Assembly: GCF_010728725.1 (NCBI RefSeq)
Contig: NZ_AP022606.1
Span: 3,162,001 to 3,226,000, forward strand
Reading direction: 5' to 3'
Length of the DNA: 64,000 nt
Origin: Mycobacterium branderi
GTDB taxonomy: Bacteria > Actinomycetota > Actinomycetes > Mycobacteriales > Mycobacteriaceae
Shown: positions 7,617-15,614 of the stretch, piece after piece
How positions within the stretch are numbered: position 1 is the stretch's first letter
How the letters are laid out: the number at the start of each line of letters is the position of its first letter
Made by a program: the position numbers and the translations under genes
The notes under the pieces: generated by a model
Told to the model about the DNA's origin: nothing
The model's database searches: none
What the model saw: the letters and a program-made list of their open reading frames with translations, nothing else

Positions 7617-8930
7617 ATGGACAACCTGCTCGACCCGCTCGACCAGGCCATGTTTGAGTTCGGGCGAGCGACAGGAGTTACCGTCGTCATTCAGGCTGTT
7701 TGGGTGTACAACCGTGCTGTTGATATCGAGGGTCTGCGGAAGTTTCATGACCATCTTCAGCGGGGGCGGTTGTCTCGCCGTATCGAACGTTCGCCGTTGC
7801 CGTTCGGTCGGCACCGCTGGGTCGCGCCCAACGGCTCGCCCACACTCGAGGTGGTCTCATCCGCGCGGCCGCGCGAGGAATTCGACGCGTGGCTGACCGA
7901 GCAGGCCAGGATCGCGCTGGATTGCGAGCGGGGACCGGGATGGCATCTGGCGGTGCTGCCGTTCACCGATGGGGGTGCCGGGGTGAGCCTGCTCGTGCCG
8001 CACTCCATCACCGATGGTCTGGGGTTGTTCGAGGCGCTGGCCGATGCCGCGCTGGGCCGCGACGACCCGGTTAGGTGGCCTGCGGCCGGATCGCGCCGGC
8101 GGTGGCAGGCCGTGCGCGAGGATGCTCGCCAAACCGCGCGCGATGCCCGCGCGATCGGCCGCGGCGTCGCCGCCGCAATACGGGTGGCCCGTAGCAGTCG
8201 CAGCAAAGCTGGACCTGCCGCCCCGCTGCCTGCGCTTCCCCCCTGCGCATCCGACCGATCAATCACGGTCCCGATTGCGACGATGTTCGTTGATGCCGAC
8301 GAGTGGGAGGGCCGTGCAGACTCACTCGGCGGCAGCAGCGCGACGCTGCTTGCGGGATTGGCGGCTCGGCTCGCCGAACGACGGGGACGGGTCACCGCCG
8401 ACGGCTTGGTCGACTTGAGGATCCCATTCAACGAGCGCACCGCTGGCGATACTCGCGCCAACGCCGTCAGCAATGTCGACATCATGGTCGACCCGTCCAC
8501 CGCGGCCACCGACCTGCGCCAGATCCGTGCCGCCATGAGAGAGGCGCTGATGCGCCACCGGGAAGTGCCAGACGACGAGCGGGCAATGTTTTCTGCCGTT
8601 CCTCTGGTGCCTAAGCGGCTCATCAGGAACATCAGCGGTAATGGGGTCGGCGTCGTCTCAACCAGCCTTGGGGTGATCAATCCGGCGGCCACCAGGCCGG
8701 ATGGCACGGACGCCGATTACCTCGGCATGCGGATGCATTACCCGACCGTGACCGAGGCGATGGTGCACCGGTTCGGTGGACTGCAGATCATGGGGGCCGG
8801 AAGAGCGCATGAACGAGTCTTTGTGTCAGCACTTGCTTATCAGCCGGGCCGTACCAACACTAACGATGCTTTGCGGCATGACCTTGCGAGCGTCCTGAAG
8901 GAGTTCTCCCTCACCGGCACGCACCTCTGA
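7617..8930 (+). CDS. Condensation-fold (WS/DGAT-like) acyltransferase 1
   Basis: 437 residues from the ATG that begins MDNLLDPLDQ, the conserved N-terminus of its paralogue at 42074. The active-site motif is HSITDG (HxxxDG type, near residue 130), as in CoA-dependent acyltransferases, WS/DGATs and NRPS condensation domains. Other family landmarks are RRIERSPLPFGRHRW and a C-terminal domain with NAVSNVDI. The likely role is acylation of a sugar hydroxyl or of the lipopeptide; the acyl chain is unknown. It is one of four paralogues here. Bases 7692-8174 are almost identical to 42149-42631, after which the two genes diverge abruptly, indicating gene conversion. Confidence 0.82.
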   Translation: MDNLLDPLDQAMFEFGRATGVTVVIQAVWVYNRAVDIEGLRKFHDHLQRGRLSRRIERSPLPFGRHRWVAPNGSPTLEVVSSARPREEFDAWLTEQARIALDCERGPGWHLAVLPFTDGGAGVSLLVPHSITDGLGLFEALADAALGRDDPVRWPAAGSRRRWQAVREDARQTARDARAIGRGVAAAIRVARSSRSKAGPAAPLPALPPCASDRSITVPIATMFVDADEWEGRADSLGGSSATLLAGLAARLAERRGRVTADGLVDLRIPFNERTAGDTRANAVSNVDIMVDPSTAATDLRQIRAAMREALMRHREVPDDERAMFSAVPLVPKRLIRNISGNGVGVVSTSLGVINPAATRPDGTDADYLGMRMHYPTVTEAMVHRFGGLQIMGAGRAHERVFVSALAYQPGRTNTNDALRHDLASVLKEFSLTGTHL

Positions 8931-9116
8931 GCGCTCGCACGGGATGCTTTGTCCTGCAGCACAACTCGCCGAGCGCTAGTAGATAGTCCAACCACAATCG
9001 CCCTGCTTTCGCGCCCAAAAGCCGAAAAACCCTACCAACAATCCGAGAATTCGGAATAATAACCGACGCCCTGACGCCGACCACGCCCACGCGAAGTGAA
9101 AGGTCAGGACCGCGCA

Positions 9117-10385
9117 ATGAAGTTTGTGCTGGCAAGCTGGGGAAGTCGTGGCGATGTCGAGCCCTTCGGGGCTGTTGGTCGTGAACTGCAGCGCCGCGGA
9201 CACGAAGTGTGCATCGCCGTCCCGCCGGATTTGGTTGGTTTCATCGAGGCGGCCGGTGTTACGGCGGTCGGCTACGGACCGGATTTGCGTGGCATCGCGG
9301 ACGCGCACCGCGACTACTGGACGTGTTTCTTCCGCCACTTCTGGAAGCTCGGGGATTTGAACAAGCTGCGGAGCGCAGTTTGGGAGCCCGTCGCTGAGCG
9401 CTGGGAGGAGATGAGCTCGACGCTGACATCCCTGGCGGACGGTGCAGACCTGCTGTTCACTGGCCTGAATTTCGAGAACGCCGCGGCCAACGTGGCCGAG
9501 TACCACGACATTCCGCTGGCAACACTGCATTTCTTCCCGTTGCGGGCGAACGGCCAACTCCTCCCATTCTTGCCGGCGCCGTTGGGCCGCGGCGCAATTT
9601 CAGTGTTCTGGTGGATGTCTTGGCTTGGGAGTAAGAAGCTCGAGGACACGCAGCGCAGCAACTTGGGCCTGCCGAAGACAAAGGGGTCGGCGCCGCGACG
9701 GATCACCGAGCGCGGATCGCTGGAAATCCAGGCCTACGACGAGGTTTGCTTCCCCGGGTTGGCAGCTGAATGGGCCAAGTGGAATGGCCAACGGCCCTTC
9801 GTCGGTTCGCTGACGATCGAGTTGCCGACAGATGTCGACGACGAGGTTGTGTCGTGGATCGAGGCGGGCACTCCGCCGATCTTCTTCGGCTTCGGTAGCA
9901 TCCCGGTGGTATCTCCCGCCGAGAAGGTCGCCATGATCAGCGCGGCGTGTGCGCAGTTAGGTGAGAGGGCGCTGGTATGCGCCGGTTCGAGCGACTTCAG
10001 CAATGTCCCCCATTTCGAGCACGTCAAGGTAGTGGACACGCTGAATTACGCCGCCGTCTTTCCCGCATGCCGTGCTGTCGTGCATCACGGCGCCCCAGGT
10101 ACCACCGCCGCGGGGCTGCGCGCCGGAATCCCCACGTTGAGCCTTCCGACAGACCTCGATCAGACTCTGTGGGGGGCTGCGATCAAACGATTGAAGGTGG
10201 GCACGGCTCGGCACTTTTCGACCGCCACGCAGGAAACACTGGTCGACGACCTTCGAACCATCCTTGCCCCGCAGTACGCCGCCCGGGCGCGCGACATTGC
10301 CTCGCGAATGACCAAACCAGCCGAAAGCGTTCTGACCGCAGCCGATCTCGTGGAAAAGTTTGCCCGCGTGGGCCGCGTTGGCTGA
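9117..10385 (+). CDS. GtfA/RtfA-like glycosyltransferase
   Basis: 422 residues, GT-B fold. It starts MKFVLASWGSRGDVEPFGAVG, closely matching its paralogues, so the ATG at 9117 is preferred to one at 9096. Mid-protein LEIQAYDEVCFPGLAAEW and FGFGSIPV are conserved. The donor loop near residue 323 is HHGAPGTTAAGLRAG rather than HHGGxGTT, a milder change than in the copy at 2545. It is the first of three tandem glycosyltransferases, 147 bases before the next. Transfer of a (deoxy)hexose onto the GPL core or oligosaccharide is inferred; the donor and acceptor are unknown. Confidence 0.9.
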   Translation: MKFVLASWGSRGDVEPFGAVGRELQRRGHEVCIAVPPDLVGFIEAAGVTAVGYGPDLRGIADAHRDYWTCFFRHFWKLGDLNKLRSAVWEPVAERWEEMSSTLTSLADGADLLFTGLNFENAAANVAEYHDIPLATLHFFPLRANGQLLPFLPAPLGRGAISVFWWMSWLGSKKLEDTQRSNLGLPKTKGSAPRRITERGSLEIQAYDEVCFPGLAAEWAKWNGQRPFVGSLTIELPTDVDDEVVSWIEAGTPPIFFGFGSIPVVSPAEKVAMISAACAQLGERALVCAGSSDFSNVPHFEHVKVVDTLNYAAVFPACRAVVHHGAPGTTAAGLRAGIPTLSLPTDLDQTLWGAAIKRLKVGTARHFSTATQETLVDDLRTILAPQYAARARDIASRMTKPAESVLTAADLVEKFARVGRVG

Positions 10386-10533
10386 GCGGTTTTCTCGGCA
10401 CGGACCTAGGTAAGCGTTGCCGCACGCCGAATGCGTGAACCGGATCAGGGCTGCGCAGGAGGCGCTCGACGGGCGGGTGAAGCCCGTCGGTTCGCTGAAC
10501 TCGCACGACAAGCGAAAGGCTAGGATCTCCGCA

Positions 10534-11793
10534 ATGAAATTTGTGCTGGCATGCTACGGATCTCGTGGCGATGTCGAGCCTTGTGTCGCCATCGGCCGTG
10601 AGTTGCTGCGGAGAGGGCACGAAGTGCGCATGGTCGTGCCGCCTGACCTGGTTGGATTCGCCGAGTCGGTCGGGCTCTCCGCAGTCGGTTGCGGACCTGA
10701 TATGCGGGCGGTTCTGGAGGCGCACCGCAAGTTCTGGACATGTCTATTCCGCAACCCATGGCGGGTGCGGGATCTGATCGCTTTCCGGCGGGCCGTCGGG
10801 GAGCCGATCATCCAGTGCTGGGAAGAGATGAGCACGACGCTGAGGTCGCTGGGGGACGGAGCGGACCTGCTCTTCACCGGCCTGAATTTCGAGGACGCGG
10901 CCGCCAACGTCGCGGAGTATTACGACATCCCATTAGCCACGCTGCATTACTTCCCGCTGCGGCCCAACGGCCAACTGCTCTCATTCCTGCCGGCGCCGCT
11001 GGGCCGCTCCGCAATGAGGGCATTCTGGTGGCTGTCGTGGCGGGGTACGAAGAAGGTCGAGGATGCACAGCGACGCGAACTCGGCCTGCCCAAGGTCCCG
11101 GGACCGTCGCCGCGGCGCATCAGCGAACGCGGATCGCTGGAAATCCAGGCCTACGATGAGGTTTGCTTTCCCGGGCTGGCAGCCGAATGGGCGAAATTCG
11201 GTGACCAGCGGCCGTTTGTCGGCGCGCTGACGATGGAGTTGCCGACGGACGCCGACGACGAGGTCGCGTCGTGGATTGCCGCGGGAACACCGCCGGTGCT
11301 GTTCGGCTTTGGCAGCATCGCGGTCGAATCTCCGGCCGCCACGCTTGGCATGATCAGCGAGGCGTGCGCGCGATTGGGTGAGCGGGCGCTGGTGTGCTCT
11401 GGCGGAACTGATTTCAGCGGCGTCCCCCATTCGGGCCATGTCAAGGTGGTGGACGTGGTCAATTACGCGGGTGTTTTCCCGGCCTGCCGCGCGGTGGTGC
11501 ATCACGGTGGCGCGGGCACCACGGCCGCCGGGCTGCGCGCCGGAGTCCCCACGTTGATTCTCTCGACGGACCTCGATCAGACGCTTTGGGGAGCCCGGGT
11601 CAAACGATTGAAGGTGGGTACCGCCCGGCGCTTTTCGACCACCAACCAGCAAACGCTCCTTGACGACTTGCGCACTATCCTCGCTCCGGAGTACGTCGCC
11701 CGAGCGCGCGAGATCGCGACTCGGATGACTAAACCCGCCGAAAGCGTCGCGGCCGCGACCGATCTCGTGGAAAATTTTGCGCGCGGGAAGTGA
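10534..11793 (+). CDS. GtfA/RtfA-like glycosyltransferase
   Basis: 419 residues from the ATG giving MKFVLACYGSRGDVEPCVAIG; an upstream in-frame ATG at 10417 would add 39 residues not matched in the paralogues. It has the canonical donor motif HHGGAGTTAAGLRAGVPTL (near 323) followed by STDLDQTLWG, so it is expected to be active. It is the middle gene of the tandem triplet; the next gene starts 14 bases after the stop. A stretch of roughly 150 bases around LEIQAYDEVCFPGL is nearly identical to the downstream copy, pointing to recent duplication or conversion. Confidence 0.92.
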   Translation: MKFVLACYGSRGDVEPCVAIGRELLRRGHEVRMVVPPDLVGFAESVGLSAVGCGPDMRAVLEAHRKFWTCLFRNPWRVRDLIAFRRAVGEPIIQCWEEMSTTLRSLGDGADLLFTGLNFEDAAANVAEYYDIPLATLHYFPLRPNGQLLSFLPAPLGRSAMRAFWWLSWRGTKKVEDAQRRELGLPKVPGPSPRRISERGSLEIQAYDEVCFPGLAAEWAKFGDQRPFVGALTMELPTDADDEVASWIAAGTPPVLFGFGSIAVESPAATLGMISEACARLGERALVCSGGTDFSGVPHSGHVKVVDVVNYAGVFPACRAVVHHGGAGTTAAGLRAGVPTLILSTDLDQTLWGARVKRLKVGTARRFSTTNQQTLLDDLRTILAPEYVARAREIATRMTKPAESVAAATDLVENFARGK

Positions 11794-11807
11794 GGGGTGG
11801 AGCTGCG

Positions 11808-13082
11808 ATGAAATTTGTGCTGGCGGCCTATGGGACCCGCGGCGATGTCGAGCCTTTCATCGTTGTCGGTCGGGAGCTGGTGCGTAGAGGACACGAAGTG
11901 CGCGTGGCAGTGGCGCCCAACCTGGTTGGCGACGTCGAGGCGGCCGGGCTTCCGGCGGTCGCTTACGGAATGGATTCGCAGGCCGTGATCGACATGCACC
12001 GTGACTTTTGGACGAGCCTCTTCCGCAACTTCTGGAAGATCCGGGAAGTAATCCGGCTGTGGCGCGAAATTTGGGAGCCCGGTATTCAGTCGTGGGAGGA
12101 GATGAGTGCGGCTCTCACTTCGTTGGCAGAAGGGGCCGACCTGCTACTCACCGGCATCAGTTTCCAGGAGGGCGCGGCCAACATCGCTGAGTACTACGAC
12201 ATTCCGTTGGTCACGCTGCACACGTTCCCGATGCGGGCCCACGGCCAGTTCATTCCGATGCTCCCGGCGCGGCTGGCCCGCTCCCCGATGACGGCACTCG
12301 AATGGGCGCATTGGCGCATGACAAGAAAGATCGAGAACGCGCAGCGCCATGAACTCGGTCTACCCAAGGCGACACGGCCCTCGCCGCGACGGATCGCCGA
12401 ACGCGGATCGCTGGAAATCCAGGCCTACGACGAGGTTTGCTTTCCCGGGCTGGCCGCCGAATGGGCCAAATTCGGTGACCAGCGGCCGTTTGTCGGCGCG
12501 CTGACGATGGAAACGCCCACGGAGGCCGACGCCGAGGTCGCCTCATGGATCGCGGCGGGAACACCGCCGGTTCTCTTCGGCTTCGGCAGCATCCCGGTCG
12601 GCTCGCCCGCCGAGACGCTCGCCATGATCAGTGCGGCCTGCGCGCATCTAGGCGAGCGCGCGTTGGTGTGCGCCGGCTGGAGTGACTTCAGCGACGTCGC
12701 GGAGATCGAACACGTCAAGGTGGTGGGCGCGGTGAATTACGTGTCGATATTCCCGGCCTGCCGCGCGGTGGTGCACCATGGCGGCGCCGCCACCACCGCC
12801 GTGGGCCTGGGCGCCGGAGTGCCCACGTTGATCCTCTGGACGTGGCCCGACCAGTCGCTGCGGGGAACTGCGGTGAAACGATTGAAGGTGGGTACTGCCC
12901 GGCGCTTTTCGACCACCACGCAGGAATCGCTGATTGCGGATCTGCGCACCATTCTTGCTCCGCAATGCGTCGCGCGGGCCCGCGAGATCGCGAGCCGGAT
13001 AGCCAAACCCGCCGAAAGCGTGGTGGCCGCCACCGATCTCGTCGAGAACTTCGCCAGGCAGGGGCGTGTTGGCTGCCGCTAG
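11808..13082 (+). CDS. GtfA/RtfA-like glycosyltransferase
   Basis: 424 residues from ATG 11808, preceded by the purine-rich GGGGTGGAGC at a good ribosome-binding distance and only 14 bases after the previous stop. N-terminus MKFVLAAYGTRGDVEPFIVVG. The donor loop reads HHGGAATTAVGLGAGVPTL followed by WTWPDQSLRG: the third Gly of HHGGxGTT is Ala and the acidic DQ-region context differs from the STDLDQ copies, which may alter sugar choice. It is the last of the tandem triplet and converges on the SDR gene. The acceptor is unknown. Confidence 0.9.
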   Translation: MKFVLAAYGTRGDVEPFIVVGRELVRRGHEVRVAVAPNLVGDVEAAGLPAVAYGMDSQAVIDMHRDFWTSLFRNFWKIREVIRLWREIWEPGIQSWEEMSAALTSLAEGADLLLTGISFQEGAANIAEYYDIPLVTLHTFPMRAHGQFIPMLPARLARSPMTALEWAHWRMTRKIENAQRHELGLPKATRPSPRRIAERGSLEIQAYDEVCFPGLAAEWAKFGDQRPFVGALTMETPTEADAEVASWIAAGTPPVLFGFGSIPVGSPAETLAMISAACAHLGERALVCAGWSDFSDVAEIEHVKVVGAVNYVSIFPACRAVVHHGGAATTAVGLGAGVPTLILWTWPDQSLRGTAVKRLKVGTARRFSTTTQESLIADLRTILAPQCVARAREIASRIAKPAESVVAATDLVENFARQGRVGCR

Positions 13083-13100
13083 ACGTAGCGATGCACTGAC

Positions 13101-14195
13101 CTACATTGCATGATCGCTTGGAACGCAAGGCAATTCATCCTGCCCACCGATCCATTCGAGCAGCGCACGCAGACCGCCCTCAAGTGACCAATTCGGATGC
13201 CAGTCGAGCTCGGTTTTGGCCGGCTCGATGCTGCAGCTAGCGGCGCGTACGTCACCGTCCCGAAATTTCGCTACGACAACCGGTTCGGGGGCATCGCAGA
13301 TGGCGGCGAGCTTGAGAGCAAGCTCGTGGATGGTGGTCGCGTTGCCCGAGCCAATGTCTAGACAGCGTGACTGCGCCGCAGGCCCTTGCAGCGTCGCGAA
13401 CAGTGCGTCGACTACATCGTCGATAAATACGAAATCGCGCACGATGCGACCGTCTTCATAGACTTCCAAAGGGCGCTGCTCACACGCCAACCGCGCGAAG
13501 AGAGCTACGATCCCGGTGTACGAATTGGACAACGACTGGCCCGGCCCGTAAACATTCTGCAGCCGCAGCACACTCAGACTTGCGTCATGTGCGGTCGTCC
13601 AAGCGGTCAACATGTGCTCCTGAGCGAGCTTGGTCGCGGCGTAGATGTTGGTGGGTCGTGGCTCAGTTCGTCCTGCGCGACTCGGAAGCGGCACGGCTGC
13701 TTCGCCGGTGGGCCCTTGCGGATCCCAGATTCCGGCGAGCAACTGAGCGTGAGTGCGAGGCCGCGGATAGAAGACTTCTTTGCCGGATTGCCAAGCGCCC
13801 TCGCCGTACACCGCCCGTGACGACGCCAGCACGAACTGGTCGGGTACGTGTCCGGCGCGGCTCAAGGCGTCAAGAAGCTGGGCCGTGCCTGCGACGTTCA
13901 CCGAGGCATGACGTGTCGCCTCGGTGAGCGACTGTGCGGTTCCGGTCTCCGCCGCCAAATGCACGATCTGCGAAGGACGAAATAGCCGAAGCACCGCATC
14001 CCAGTCGGGCGCATGGGTGACATCGCCGGTGAACAACCGCACAGATGGCGGCAGGTCGATCGTGGCGTGTCCGGCGTGCACTTGCGGGTGCAAGACGTCC
14101 ATCACGGCGACGTCGCAACCGTCTTTGACGAGACGGTGCGAGAGCGCGGACCCGATGAATCCTGCCCCACCGGTGACGAGCACGGACGTTGACAA
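13101..14195 (-). CDS. NAD-dependent epimerase, probable dTDP-L-rhamnose 4-epimerase-like SDR
   Basis: 364 residues, extended SDR. N-terminal VLVTGGAGFIGSALSHRL binds NAD, VHLAAETGTAQSLTEA follows, SSRAVYGEGAW holds the Ser-containing catalytic strand and YAATK is the YxxxK active site. The combination HLAAETGT...SSRAVYGEG is what I associate with dTDP-L-rhamnose/6-deoxytalose 4-epimerases such as WbiB (recollection). Making 6-deoxytalose from rhamnose would fit GPL chemistry, where 6-deoxytalose is the sugar attached to allo-threonine. It is convergent with the upstream glycosyltransferase array. Confidence 0.82.
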   Translation of the reverse strand: MSTSVLVTGGAGFIGSALSHRLVKDGCDVAVMDVLHPQVHAGHATIDLPPSVRLFTGDVTHAPDWDAVLRLFRPSQIVHLAAETGTAQSLTEATRHASVNVAGTAQLLDALSRAGHVPDQFVLASSRAVYGEGAWQSGKEVFYPRPRTHAQLLAGIWDPQGPTGEAAVPLPSRAGRTEPRPTNIYAATKLAQEHMLTAWTTAHDASLSVLRLQNVYGPGQSLSNSYTGIVALFARLACEQRPLEVYEDGRIVRDFVFIDDVVDALFATLQGPAAQSRCLDIGSGNATTIHELALKLAAICDAPEPVVVAKFRDGDVRAASCSIEPAKTELDWHPNWSLEGGLRALLEWIGGQDELPCVPSDHAM

Positions 14196-14415
14196 GAGCC
14201 GAGGCCTCCGGTTCGTCTGTTGAGCAGTAGTGACCGACTGGCGTCTAGAGCGCGGTCGGATTCGATCATATCTGGCAAGGGCCGACCGGCATCGGGATCA
14301 GCGCCCGGGTAACGAGAAATCCCATTGTGCTGCCGGTGAGGCGAGCGCGAACTCTAAACTTGCTGCGTTGGCGGAGCATCGATTGCCGGCCACAGCGGAT
14401 GCGGACGGGGGAGCC

Positions 14416-15576
14416 ATGAAACTCGGCCAGGAATTCGACCCGCGAAACAACGCGCTGAACGCCTGGCGGTTAACGTTGGCGACTGGAGTTATCCTCTCCC
14501 ACTCGTTCGGGCTCACCGGCCACGGGCTCACCGGATACCCCGCATTCGACAAGCCGGCTAACCAACTCCTCAGAGACGTATGGGTCGACGGGTTCTTCGC
14601 GATCTCGGGATTTCTCATCACATGGAGCTGGTTCAACAAGCCGCAGCTGCGCACCTATTTCATCGCTCGCGGCCTTCGCATCTTGCCAGGGTTGTGGGCC
14701 TGCCTGATCGTGACCGCGTTCCTGATCGCCCCGATCGCGGTGGCGATTCAGGGTGGTTCGGCCGCAAGGCTGCTGCTGTCAACCGCACCGATCGAGTACG
14801 TCCTGAAAAACTGCGCAGTGGTGATGCTTCAGTTCGATATCGGCGGAACACCGAGCGGGATCCCCTGGCCGCACGAGTGGAACGGTTCGCTGTGGACCCT
14901 CCTGTGGGAGGTGTTGTGCTACATCGCTGTTGCCGTTCTCGGTGTCGTCGGACTCCTGAGTCGCCGGTGGTTTATTCCTGTGGCATTGGCACTCGCGCTA
15001 ACGTGGTCGGCGCTTCTGCCCTCGTGGGTTTTGTCTTTGTTGGAAGAACCAGCCGACACGCCGCGACACATCGAGGCTGCCAAAGACCCCGCGATCATCG
15101 CGCTGGTCATGCAGGCGATCGCCGCGCGTTTCGCGGTGATGTTTCTGGCTGGTGCGCTCCTCTACCGGCTCCGAAACGTGATTCCTGCTCGATGGTCACT
15201 TGTCTCGGTGAGCCTGGTCATCGTGCTGGCGGCGAGCCTGTTTCCTAATTACCGCTTGCTCGGCGCCGTTCCACTGGCTTACTTGATCATCGCTTCGGGT
15301 GCCCTGGTTCACAACAAGCGATTGAGGCTGCGCACAGATCTGTCCTACGGCGTCTACATTTACGCATTTCCGATCCAGCAGTTGCTAGTCATCTGTGGGC
15401 TCGGCATTCTGAATCCGATCTTGTTCGCGGTCGTCGCAACATTCGCCACCGTACCCCTCGCCGCAATGAGCTGGTTCCTGGTCGAAAAGCGCGCTCTATC
15501 CTTGAAATCCCGGCTCAGGCGAAGAAATGGGGTCCCGGCGCAGGAAGCTCAGCCTGGGCAGACGGTCTCGGGTTAG
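14416..15576 (+). CDS. Integral membrane acyltransferase (acyltransferase_3/OafA type)
   Basis: 386 residues from ATG 14416, which has a strong GGGGGAG ribosome-binding site three bases upstream; an in-frame GTG at 14230 would add 62 unconvincing residues. NALNAWRLTLATGVILSHSFG carries the catalytic-type His of the family near the first membrane helix, and WVDGFFAISGFLITWSW is the family's FFxISGFL motif. About ten hydrophobic segments span the protein, with WNGSLWTLLWEVLCY in the middle. This family transfers acetyl or other short acyl groups to sugars across the membrane. O-acetylation of GPL sugars is inferred. Confidence 0.88.
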   Translation: MKLGQEFDPRNNALNAWRLTLATGVILSHSFGLTGHGLTGYPAFDKPANQLLRDVWVDGFFAISGFLITWSWFNKPQLRTYFIARGLRILPGLWACLIVTAFLIAPIAVAIQGGSAARLLLSTAPIEYVLKNCAVVMLQFDIGGTPSGIPWPHEWNGSLWTLLWEVLCYIAVAVLGVVGLLSRRWFIPVALALALTWSALLPSWVLSLLEEPADTPRHIEAAKDPAIIALVMQAIAARFAVMFLAGALLYRLRNVIPARWSLVSVSLVIVLAASLFPNYRLLGAVPLAYLIIASGALVHNKRLRLRTDLSYGVYIYAFPIQQLLVICGLGILNPILFAVVATFATVPLAAMSWFLVEKRALSLKSRLRRRNGVPAQEAQPGQTVSG

Positions 15577-15614
15577 ACTATCGACCGTCGGGTCGCATTT
15601 GCGTTTTGCCAGGG

